The position numbers and the translations under genes were made by a program. Below are positions 1 through 5,063 of a stretch of DNA of 7,324 nt, piece by piece. The notes under the pieces were generated by a model. That model was not told the DNA's origin, searched no databases, and saw only the letters and a program-made list of their open reading frames with translations. Positions within the stretch are counted from its first letter, which is position 1. Each line of letters opens with the position of its first letter. The stretch spans positions 4,023 through 11,346 of the forward strand of contig PLCG01000031.1 of assembly GCA_003135575.1 (NCBI GenBank), read 5' to 3'. Origin of the DNA: Nitrososphaerota archaeon (lineage in GTDB: Archaea; Thermoproteota; Nitrososphaeria; Nitrososphaerales; Gagatemarchaeaceae).

Positions 1-75
1 ACAACTTCTACGACCACAACTTCTACGACCACAACTTCAACGAGTACAACTGCGACCACAACTTCTACATCCACT
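1..75 (+). repeat. Degenerate 15-nt tandem repeat encoding a Thr/Ser stalk
   Basis: Copies of ACAACTTCTACGACC occur perfectly at 1-15 and 16-30, then diverge at 31-45 and beyond. Each unit encodes TTSTT. Pieces of the unit (ACCACAACTTCTAC) recur at 56-69. The array is cut by the window edge, so its copy number is unknown. Such arrays change length by slippage and would set the stalk length of the surface protein. Confidence 0.8.
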
Positions 76-792
76 ACCAAGACAACGACATCGAGCTTAA
101 CGACAACAACCGCTGCAACCCTGGCACCAGTGAACCTTGGAACAGCCGGCAGTTTTGTGATCCTATCGAAATCAGGGATCTCAACGACTGGTACCACCTC
201 GATTACTGGGGATATCGGAGTGAGTCCAATCGCCGCCACTGCGATAACCGGATTTGGGTTGATTCTGGATTCCTCGGGTCAATTTTCTACATCATCTCTG
301 TTGACCGGAAAGGCATATGCAGCCGACTATGCGGTTCCCACTCCAGCTAAGATGATCACGGCCGTGAGCGACATGCAGACCGCGTTCACCGACGCCGCTG
401 GACGCACAAACCCTACCGCTACCGAACTGGGCGCAGGAGACATCAGCGGGATGACTCTTACTCCCGGCCTCTACAAATGGGGGACCGGGGTTCTGATAAA
501 CGCCGGCGTCACCCTCAACTGCCAGGGCAACGCTAACGCCGTCTTCATCTTCCAGATAGCCCAGACTCTCACCGTGGGCAACGGCGCCATCGTCACCCTG
601 AGCGGCGGCTGCCAGGCCAGCAACATCTTCTGGCAGGTCTCCGGCCAAACGACCCTCGGGACGACGTCCATCTTCAAGGGGATAATACTGGATCAAACGG
701 CGATTGTGCTGAACACCGGCGCATCGCTGACCGGCAGAGCGCTGGCACAGACCGCGGTTACACTGAATGCCAACACAGTGACAACGCCATAA
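1..792 (+). CDS. DUF3494 (ice-binding-like) surface protein, 5' partial
   Basis: The frame is open from base 1, so the gene starts before the window and its signal peptide is not visible; 263 codons are present. Residues 1-42 are almost only Thr and Ser with a few Ala and Lys, a stalk-like linker of the kind that is often glycosylated in archaeal surface proteins. From about residue 44 (VNLGTAGSFVILSKSGIS) to the end it follows the DUF3494 (PF11999) pattern: GDIGVSP near the start, an AADYA and DAAGRT helical segment, LTPGLYKWG, then NAVFIFQI, SNIFWQV, TLGT and LNTGASLTGRALA. The family forms a right-handed beta-solenoid; some members bind ice, many are adhesins or unassigned. It ends at TVTTP, the normal domain end, so the 3' end looks intact. 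Two cysteines (174 and 204 of the visible part) could form a disulfide. The family call is firm; ice binding is not established. Confidence 0.88.
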   Translation, partial: TTSTTTTSTTTTSTSTTATTTSTSTTKTTTSSLTTTTAATLAPVNLGTAGSFVILSKSGISTTGTTSITGDIGVSPIAATAITGFGLILDSSGQFSTSSLLTGKAYAADYAVPTPAKMITAVSDMQTAFTDAAGRTNPTATELGAGDISGMTLTPGLYKWGTGVLINAGVTLNCQGNANAVFIFQIAQTLTVGNGAIVTLSGGCQASNIFWQVSGQTTLGTTSIFKGIILDQTAIVLNTGASLTGRALAQTAVTLNANTVTTP

Positions 793-804
793 GAATCTGT
801 GTTT

Positions 805-820
805 GACACGATCTCGTGTC
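805..820 (+). terminator. Hairpin after the DUF3494 gene
   Basis: GACACGA-TC-TCGTGTC is a perfect 7-bp inverted repeat starting 12 nt after the TAA stop. No T-run follows, so it is not a bacterial-type terminator. In an archaeon it could still be a transcript 3'-end or stability element. A weaker 5-bp repeat (GAGCA, 7-nt gap, TGCTC) follows at 840-856. Confidence 0.4.
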
Positions 821-961
821 TAGACCTGCCAGTGGTTCCGAGCACAATTCCTGCTCTGCTAATCTGGATAGTTGGCCTGCTGATCCTATAGATCGCCGTA
901 TCGATTCCGTCTATTTTGCTGGAAAGATGATCAACGAGGGCAAGGCTCATTCGGCCAAGCG

Positions 962-1171
962 ATGGGCGCGACGCTAGGAGGCGTGTTAATCTATTTCATC
1001 GTGTTAAATGGCGTCGCATTCTTTCTGGGTGCACTCTTGGGTCACTCTGCTGCCATACTAGGGCTAGTCCTAGCGTTGGTAGCTTGGCTCGCCGTGTACA
1101 CGGCTTCATTCGACACAAGCTGGACTCGTGCATTGGGAATAGTGGTTGTCGCATGGAGAAACTGGTCGTAA
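962..1171 (+). CDS. Small hydrophobic membrane protein, possibly truncated
   Basis: The 69-residue ORF starts at ATG and is strongly hydrophobic. One TM segment covers about residues 5-25 (VLIYFIVLNGVAFFLGALLG) and a second about 28-47 (ILGLVLALVAWLAVYTA). A third hydrophobic stretch, RALGIVVVAW, is cut off after ten residues by RNWS and a stop, as if a third helix were lost. There is no convincing Shine-Dalgarno; a weak A/T box at 911-917 could allow a short leader. The last 130 nt overlap a minus-strand ORF antisense, and both cannot be fully real in the usual sense. The membrane-like composition makes chance less likely, but no family is recognised. It may be a decaying gene. Confidence 0.42.
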   Translation: MGATLGGVLIYFIVLNGVAFFLGALLGHSAAILGLVLALVAWLAVYTASFDTSWTRALGIVVVAWRNWS

Positions 1172-1374
1172 TCGGCTCGGGGCCGGCAGGCTGTCACGGC
1201 GGCCGCCAACGCGAACGTGAGGTAGCCTAGCCTTGCGAGGTCAGAAAGGGTGACGCCCGAGAATATGGTGATTATCGCCACGACCGCTGTGCCCGGGACG
1301 AGCCCGACGCCTACCCACCTCAAGACCGACTTGGGCAGCCGATAGTCGGCCGCGGGTTTCTCGGTCTCCTTCAA
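1042..1374 (-). CDS. Two-TM protein, third gene of the yqjDE-like operon; C-terminus doubtful
   Basis: A TTG start at 1374 lies 16 nt after the stop of the DUF1469 gene, with GGTGAG just upstream as a ribosome site. The first 62 of 110 residues are coherent: a charged cytoplasmic N-terminus (KETEKPAADYRLPKSVLRW), one TM segment at about 22-40 and another at about 48-62. From residue 63 the sequence becomes polar and nondescript and is antisense to both the small plus-strand membrane ORF and a flavoprotein-like N-terminal motif. The most economical reading is a real gene whose natural 3' end was replaced at a junction near 1192. In bacteria the third gene of this cluster is the small yqjK, but I see no sequence likeness to it. 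Function unknown. Confidence 0.5.
   Translation of the reverse strand: MKETEKPAADYRLPKSVLRWVGVGLVPGTAVVAIITIFSGVTLSDLARLGYLTFALAAAVTACRPRADYDQFLHATTTIPNARVQLVSNEAVYTASQATNARTSPSMAAE
1153..1222 (+). pseudogene. Possible relic of a flavoprotein (thioredoxin-reductase-like) N-terminus
   Basis: Starting at ATG 1153 the third plus frame reads MEKLVVIGSGPAG, which matches the start of thioredoxin-reductase-like FAD enzymes: beta strand followed by GxGxxG. The frame then loses sense. Shifting by one base after 1191 gives TAAANANVR and a stop at 1223-1225, which superficially resembles the TAAIYAARAN that follows in the family, although this part is also simply antisense to the Ala-rich helix of the minus-strand ORF. 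The 13-residue match is unlikely by chance but short. It overlaps the end of the 962-1171 ORF by 19 nt. It may instead be coincidence, or an assembly join. Confidence 0.3.
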
Positions 1375-1390
1375 GACCTCACCCTGGTTC

Positions 1391-1678
1391 TTAGCGTCTG
1401 ATAAGCAGGAACAGGACCCCGCCTACCAATACAGCGACGAGTCCCACTGCCCCCCACGCAAACCCGCTGAAGATGAACTGGCTAAGGTAGTTCACGATGC
1501 CGACCAGGATGAAGAAAGAGCCGACAGCCAGGAAGGTGATCCCTATGCCTGCGAGGGCGAGGGTCCTCACCGCCCGGCGCATCATCCTGTCCGCGTACCT
1601 CTCAAGGTCGCGCTTGAGCCCAACGGTCAAGTCATCTATGAGCTCCTGAATTATTCCCTGGACGACTCCCTCCAACAT
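1391..1678 (-). CDS. DUF1469 / holin superfamily III membrane protein, YqjE-like
   Basis: The protein has 95 residues. Residues 1-37 are a charged amphipathic stretch (LKRDLERYADRMMRRAVR), followed by TM segments at about 38-61 and 72-92, ending in a basic LLIRR. This is the size and layout of DUF1469 (PF07332), which includes E. coli YqjE: a cytoplasmic helix and a two-helix hairpin. No lytic function is implied; chromosomal members are membrane proteins of unknown role. The ATG lies 6 nt after the stop of the upstream DUF883 gene, and its Shine-Dalgarno AAGGAGGAT is embedded in that gene's last codons, so the two are translationally coupled. Gene order DUF883 then DUF1469 equals bacterial yqjD-yqjE, which supports both family calls. 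Confidence 0.78.
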   Translation of the reverse strand: MLEGVVQGIIQELIDDLTVGLKRDLERYADRMMRRAVRTLALAGIGITFLAVGSFFILVGIVNYLSQFIFSGFAWGAVGLVAVLVGGVLFLLIRR

Positions 1679-1684
1679 CGCGAA

Positions 1685-2002
1685 CTAATCCTCCTTCTTT
1701 CCCAGAAGCAGTCCGACAATGACGCCTGCTGCCACCGCGACACTGACCGCAAGCAACGGGTGCTCTCGGATCTCCTTCCTGCCGGTCTCAAGCTCACCCT
1801 CAAACATCCCCTGAATGTCGTCGAAGCGGGTCTGCAGCTCCTCCTTCAGGCCGCTCAGCGACCTCAGGACCCCCTCCACTGCCTCCGGTCCTCCAGCTTC
1901 TAGCTCACCCTTGATCTCGTCCACCCTCTTGTCAATATCCCTTCTAGTCCCTTCGATTGATTTCTCTGTGGCACGTCTCAAGTTCCTCTCTTTGTTGACC
2001 AA
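1685..2002 (-). CDS. DUF883 (YqjD/ElaB-like) membrane-anchored coiled-coil protein
   Basis: The TTG at 2002 is chosen as start, giving 105 residues. A longer frame back to TTG 2074 would include the TATA-like box at 2053-2060 in coding sequence and adds a nondescript Ser/Asn-rich leader. Residues 1-80 are charged and helical with coiled-coil character (RRDIDKRVDEIKGELE and ELQTRFDDIQGMFEGELE). Residues 81-101 are a single C-terminal TM anchor, EHPLLAVSVAVAAGVIVGLLLG, followed by KKED. The EHP-hydrophobic-GxxxGLLLG ending is the hallmark of DUF883 (PF05957). In E. coli YqjD this anchor ties a ribosome-binding N-terminus to the inner membrane in stationary phase; whether that holds here is inference. 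First gene of a three-gene operon, and a paralogue of the gene at 3912-4217. Confidence 0.75.
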   Translation of the reverse strand: MVNKERNLRRATEKSIEGTRRDIDKRVDEIKGELEAGGPEAVEGVLRSLSGLKEELQTRFDDIQGMFEGELETGRKEIREHPLLAVSVAVAAGVIVGLLLGKKED

Positions 2003-2052
2003 TGCAGTCTCTACGAGTAAGAAAAGACCGACCCACTCATTTGAGGAGGACG

Positions 2053-2060
2053 TATTATTT
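2053..2060 (-). promoter_or_regulatory. TATA-like box of the yqjDE-like operon
   Basis: The minus strand reads AAATAATA. Transcription would start about 26 nt downstream, near 2030, leaving a leader of about 28 nt before TTG 2002. An out-of-frame ATG at 2040 gives only a 9-codon peptide. The box lies about 85 nt from the divergent TFB promoter. Confidence 0.45.
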
Positions 2061-2115
2061 GCACGACAATGCAAGATTTCGAATGGAGCATTGCTCTGCT
2101 GGTATCAAACTCGTT

Positions 2116-2130
2116 AAGGCTACTAGCCTT
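2116..2130. promoter_or_regulatory. Perfect 15-nt palindrome upstream of the TFB promoter
   Basis: AAGGCTA-C-TAGCCTT is fully symmetric with a single central base. It lies 13 nt upstream of the TTTAA box of the TFB gene, a position suited to an activator or upstream repressor. It sits in the divergent region shared with the minus-strand operon and so could control both. No other perfect copy was seen in the window. Confidence 0.45.
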
Positions 2131-2142
2131 AGTGGCGGACGC

Positions 2143-2150
2143 CTTTAATG
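2143..2150 (+). promoter_or_regulatory. TATA-like box of the TFB gene
   Basis: CTTTAATG is centred about 26 nt upstream of the ATG at 2173. With normal archaeal spacing, transcription would begin at or within a couple of bases of the start codon, so the mRNA is probably leaderless; no Shine-Dalgarno precedes the ATG. An overlapping ATG at 2168 stops after three codons and is not the start. Confidence 0.5.
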
Positions 2151-2172
2151 CTCGAGGCGCTTACAAAATGTC

Positions 2173-3132
2173 ATGTTAGTAAGCTCGGAGGCCCGGCTCC
2201 TGGAGAAGGAACCCATTTGCAAAGAATGTCATGGCAGTCTCGTGTTGGCAGACGATGTCGGGGAGCGCGTGTGCATCGCCTGTGGAGTGGTGGACGACCG
2301 CCCAGACGAATCGGCTTCATATTCCCCGGACTACCTCGCAGCGATGACGAACTCCGCGGTGAGGGAACGGCCGACATCAAGCATGATGTACGACCTAAAC
2401 CTTCCGACGGTCATCGACAAGCAGAATTTCGACGCGAACGGCAGAAGGATTCAGGGTAGCTACGAGCTGACGCAACTGAGAAAGTGGAACACCTACACGA
2501 TCTCCGGAGAGTCCAAGCGGAGCAACCAAGTCAAGGCGATGCGTGAGATCGAGCAGATTGTCGGGTCCGTCGGCTTGCCCAACTCGGTCGCCATAGAGGC
2601 CTGTGAGATCTACCGCAGAGGCCTCAAGAGCGGGGTCACAAGAAGCAGGTCGATTACGAGCATGGCCGCCGCGGCTGTGCTGGTCGCATGCAACCTCGTC
2701 GGAGCCTCCTGCCCCCAGGATGACATAGAGAGGATGAAGAGGACCGCGAACGGGCACCTCATCCGACAATATCAGAAGCTACTGCTTCATAACATGAACA
2801 GGAAGGTCACCACAAGCGACCCTTCACGTGACGTTTCAAGAATCGTGAGCAAGGCTGGACTGAGCGGGAAGGTCGAGAGGAGATCGCTAGAAATCCTCGC
2901 CCAAGTAAAGGACCACGAGATGCTAGCGGGCAAGAGGCCCACTTCCATTGCGGCAGCGGCACTCGGCGTAGCGCTCGTGCAGATGGGCGAGAGAAAGAAC
3001 ACGCTTCGGCTAGCTTTCGCCGCGGGAGTGACGCCGATCACCATCCGAAAGAGAAGCTTGGAAATCTCCCAGATACTCAGTGAACGGGGCATCCCCATCG
3101 AACTGAGTTCTTCGCAACTCGGCCAAAGCTAG
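2173..3132 (+). CDS. tfb: Transcription initiation factor B (TFIIB homologue)
   Basis: The 319 residues match the family length of about 300. An N-terminal zinc ribbon has Cys16, Cys19, Cys34 and Cys37. The B-reader/linker follows at about 64-105, then two cyclin-like repeats at about 107-200 and 213-305. Family landmarks are GVTRSRSITSMAAAAVLVAC in repeat 1 and GKRPTSIAAAALGVAL (from 243) and GVTPITIRKRSLEI (from 285, the BRE-contacting helix-turn-helix) in repeat 2. TFB bridges TBP on the TATA box to RNA polymerase. The B-reader is altered: the usual S-x3-HD-x-GL motif reads SSMMYDLNL, with Tyr73 for His and Asn76 for Gly. Archaea often carry several TFBs and this looks like an alternative rather than housekeeping copy (inference). 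It is divergent from the yqjDE-like operon and convergent with the GtrA gene. Confidence 0.96.
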   Translation: MLVSSEARLLEKEPICKECHGSLVLADDVGERVCIACGVVDDRPDESASYSPDYLAAMTNSAVRERPTSSMMYDLNLPTVIDKQNFDANGRRIQGSYELTQLRKWNTYTISGESKRSNQVKAMREIEQIVGSVGLPNSVAIEACEIYRRGLKSGVTRSRSITSMAAAAVLVACNLVGASCPQDDIERMKRTANGHLIRQYQKLLLHNMNRKVTTSDPSRDVSRIVSKAGLSGKVERRSLEILAQVKDHEMLAGKRPTSIAAAALGVALVQMGERKNTLRLAFAAGVTPITIRKRSLEISQILSERGIPIELSSSQLGQS

Positions 3133-3254
3133 CCAAATTCTTGCGGGACGGCCTTGCTGACGATTGCGCCATCGGCGATTTGACGAAAGCAAGCCTCGGT
3201 TTCTGCAGGTGCGCGCAACAACTCGACGATGCCATCCTACAGCAGGTTGGGTTG

Positions 3255-3911
3255 CTAGCGATTTCTTCGCGCAACCCGGCTGAACGCGTAGAGCGCGATC
3301 AGGATTGCAATCGATGCGAAAGGGGGTGCCAGGGGGCCCACTTTCTTCTTTGCCGGATTACCTTGACCAGGCATCTGATTCTTGCCCATTGAGCCGTCAG
3401 CGGTGGGCTTCCAGACAAACCGCATTGAGACGAGGTAGGTGATCGGAAAGGCGACGATAGCGCCTGCGACATTGCCAATAACCGGCGTGATGGATAGCGT
3501 CACCAAAAGAGCAAATTGTACTCCTATTGCTGCTGCATTTCCCACCGCATTCACTCCTTCAAACCTGAGCAGTCGGCTAGAGAAGCCGCTCGACCCTGCA
3601 TTTGTGTGGGTCTTTCGAACGCGGACCGTGTAACGTTCGTTTATGATGAAGGCGAGGAAGACGCCCAACGCAAGCGCCAGGATGTCCAGCGACAGGAACG
3701 TCGGCGAGGAATAGGCGGCGCCTGGAACGCTCAAGTTTCCATAGAGCCGCAAGACGCCCAGCATCAGGATTCCCTCTGCGAGAAGGAACCCTGAAGCCGA
3801 CGCGATGCCGAACTTGGCTGCCTTGAAGATTCCGTATTTCTTGTCCAGGGAGTTGATTTTCTGCCTGAAACCGCTCGGTTTCGGGCCTACGATCTTGCGT
3901 CCAAGGCTCAA
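3255..3911 (-). CDS. GtrA-like multi-pass membrane protein
   Basis: The protein has 218 residues. Four TM segments at about 34-57, 72-92, 117-138 and 143-165 carry GtrA (PF04138) landmarks: KFGIASASGFLLAEG in TM1, FIINERYTVRV after TM2, RFEGVNAVGN at the start of TM3, and the closing YLVSMRFVWK. Many GtrA proteins are thought to move polyprenyl-linked sugars across the membrane for envelope glycosylation. A Gly/Lys-rich linker and a fifth hydrophobic segment (about 197-212), ending in RVARRNR, extend beyond the usual fold. The TTG start directly abuts the TAG of the upstream DUF883 gene with no gap, so translation is probably by reinitiation. No glycosyltransferase gene is adjacent; the nearest sugar-related gene is the PIG-L deacetylase about 1.6 kb away. 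Confidence 0.8.
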   Translation of the reverse strand: MSLGRKIVGPKPSGFRQKINSLDKKYGIFKAAKFGIASASGFLLAEGILMLGVLRLYGNLSVPGAAYSSPTFLSLDILALALGVFLAFIINERYTVRVRKTHTNAGSSGFSSRLLRFEGVNAVGNAAAIGVQFALLVTLSITPVIGNVAGAIVAFPITYLVSMRFVWKPTADGSMGKNQMPGQGNPAKKKVGPLAPPFASIAILIALYAFSRVARRNR

Positions 3912-4217
3912 CTATGCATTGCTCTTGCGGCGTATCAGCAGGCCTGCAAGAATTCCGACGACTAGGGCGACGCCCACGGCGACGAAAGGATGCTCTTGGA
4001 CACTCTTCCTGCTGCCGTCGATGGATTCGTCCAGCTGCTCATGCACCTGATCGACTCGCCTGTCGTATTCCTCTCTTAGGTTCTCTGCTGCGTCGCGAAC
4101 ATCGTCTCTGAAGTCGCTGACGGCGTCGTTGACGTCGTCGGTCCTCTTCGCGTACTCATGCTTCATGTCCTTTGTCAGCTCTCCCGAGCTTGGTTTGATA
4201 TCGTGCTTGCTTGCCAT
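3912..4217 (-). CDS. Second DUF883 (YqjD/ElaB-like) protein
   Basis: The 101-residue ORF starts at ATG 4217. Residues 1-74 are charged and helical (KRTDDVNDAVSDFRDDVRD, then NLREEYDRRVDQVHEQLDE), and residues 75-95 form the anchor EHPFVAVGVALVVGILAGLLI, followed by RRK. The EHP, the Gly-spaced helix and the basic end match DUF883 (PF05957) and the paralogue at 1685-2002; the two soluble parts are similar in type but not closely alike. Likely a dimeric coiled coil tethered to the membrane. It is first in a two-gene operon with the GtrA gene, whose start abuts its stop. No clear TATA box is visible; a perfect 11-nt palindrome lies 32 nt upstream. Confidence 0.78.
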   Translation of the reverse strand: MASKHDIKPSSGELTKDMKHEYAKRTDDVNDAVSDFRDDVRDAAENLREEYDRRVDQVHEQLDESIDGSRKSVQEHPFVAVGVALVVGILAGLLIRRKSNA

Positions 4218-4248
4218 GTTTGGTCAGCACGAACACGGCGCGAAAGGT

Positions 4249-4259
4249 CAAGTCACTTG
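4249..4259. promoter_or_regulatory. 11-nt palindrome upstream of the DUF883-GtrA pair
   Basis: CAAGT-C-ACTTG is perfectly symmetric. It lies in the 114-nt gap between the membrane-protein gene ending at 4332 and the start at 4217, where a promoter for the DUF883-GtrA pair is expected. No convincing TATA element was found beside it, so this is only a candidate operator. Confidence 0.3.
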
Positions 4260-4331
4260 GGACTCAAAGCTCTGGTGCTTCGAGCGGGAGGATGAGTCCA
4301 GATGATGGTGCCTCCCGGACCAAACATCGCC

Positions 4332-4856
4332 CTAGAGATGGTTCATGATGAAGTCTCGGACAGTCCTGTGACTAGCCAAGGCTCCAACGATCTTCTTGGT
4401 AGCCAACGATATCTGGGGGTCGAACAACCTTGTAATTATCAACGAAGCCACGAAGACGAGGAGTCCCAAGACAGCAGCTGTGACGAGGTTTATCGAGCCG
4501 TAATACGCTATGACCCCGAAAGTCAGCACCAAGCCTACCTGCCCCATGATGAACGACCTTATGATGAAATAGAGTCTCTGGAGCCAGATGGAGAGCAGGA
4601 GGACCTTGATCACCGCCCTCTTCTCGATATTGCGCTCTGCTCCGGTCTGCGCGCTGTCGAGCTGCTTCAGGACCTTTCTCGTGTAGTTGACATCCGCAAG
4701 ACTCAGGATCACCTTTGCATACTTGGCGTCTGAAAGCTTCCTGGAGTTCGCGGTCTCAAGCTCCAGCATGATCCTCCCAGCAATTTCGTCGATCTCAGAA
4801 TCGGTGCTGGGTTCATGTTTCTTCGGGCGCAAGGTTTCAGCGGCGGCTACTTCCAT
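4332..4856 (-). CDS. Membrane protein of unknown function, last gene of a three-gene operon
   Basis: The 174 residues fall into two parts. Residues 1-80 are soluble and helical (DSEIDEIAGRIMLELETAN, SDAKYAKVILSLADVNYTRK). Residues 82-144 are hydrophobic: an amphipathic or membrane segment at about 84-103 with IWLQRLYFIIR, then TM helices at about 105-120 and 122-143. The tail at 145-174 is polar. I do not recognise a family. The ATG immediately follows the TAG of the four-cysteine gene with no gap, indicating co-translation and probably a shared function. Codon use is like the neighbouring real genes, and the frame is clean from end to end. Confidence 0.75.
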   Translation of the reverse strand: MEVAAAETLRPKKHEPSTDSEIDEIAGRIMLELETANSRKLSDAKYAKVILSLADVNYTRKVLKQLDSAQTGAERNIEKRAVIKVLLLSIWLQRLYFIIRSFIMGQVGLVLTFGVIAYYGSINLVTAAVLGLLVFVASLIITRLFDPQISLATKKIVGALASHRTVRDFIMNHL

Positions 4857-5057
4857 CTAGACGTGACCAGCCATAATTTGCTCGTTGCTGACACTGACAG
4901 TCTTCCAGCGAAGGATCCTCTTCTGCTGCAGAATCGATCGACCGCAGCTCGGGCACCTCAGAGCTCTTTCCATCTTGTTGGCGTCCTGGGTGTCAATCAA
5001 TAAACGGCCTCCGCAGACGGAGTCCCCCGTCCTGCTCAAGTAAGGACAACGTTTCAT
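4857..5057 (-). CDS. Small four-cysteine (zinc-ribbon-like) protein
   Basis: The protein has 66 residues. Cys4 (CPY), Cys15 (CGG), Cys35 and Cys38 (CPSCG) make a split four-cysteine set that could bind one zinc. The second pair has the classic zinc-knuckle form; the first pair is spaced by ten residues, which is unusual for a rubredoxin-type ribbon. No TM segment or DNA-binding domain is evident. It starts 6 nt after the upstream gene and its stop abuts the downstream membrane-protein start, so it is the middle gene of a tight operon. It may be a metal-dependent accessory or interaction partner of the membrane protein; that role is inferred from position only. Confidence 0.7.
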   Translation of the reverse strand: MKRCPYLSRTGDSVCGGRLLIDTQDANKMERALRCPSCGRSILQQKRILRWKTVSVSNEQIMAGHV

Positions 5058-5063
5058 GGCCCA

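Noticed and set aside
1..75. CRISPR array
   Set aside because: The 15-nt units are contiguous without spacers and stay in frame as Thr/Ser codons of the surface protein.
292..696. Minus-strand ORF of 134 codons inside the DUF3494 gene
   Set aside because: Antisense to a clearly recognised domain; no family features.
1391..1678. Prophage holin and lysis cassette
   Set aside because: The DUF1469 fold belongs to a holin superfamily by name, but no endolysin, phage structural gene, integrase or attachment site is present; the DUF883 neighbour points to the chromosomal yqjDE type.
2003..2074. N-terminal extension of the first DUF883 gene to TTG 2074
   Set aside because: It would place the TATA-like box inside the coding sequence, adds a Ser/Asn-rich leader unlike the family, and leaves no room for a promoter downstream of the start.
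3141..3392. Plus-strand ORF after the TFB gene
   Set aside because: Most of it is antisense to the GtrA gene C-terminus and the remaining part shows no protein-like pattern; the 122-nt gap between TFB and GtrA is better read as a convergent intergenic space.
4302..4733. Plus-strand ORF of 143 codons
   Set aside because: Antisense to the membrane-protein gene; acidic low-complexity composition typical of a shadow frame, and no start context.
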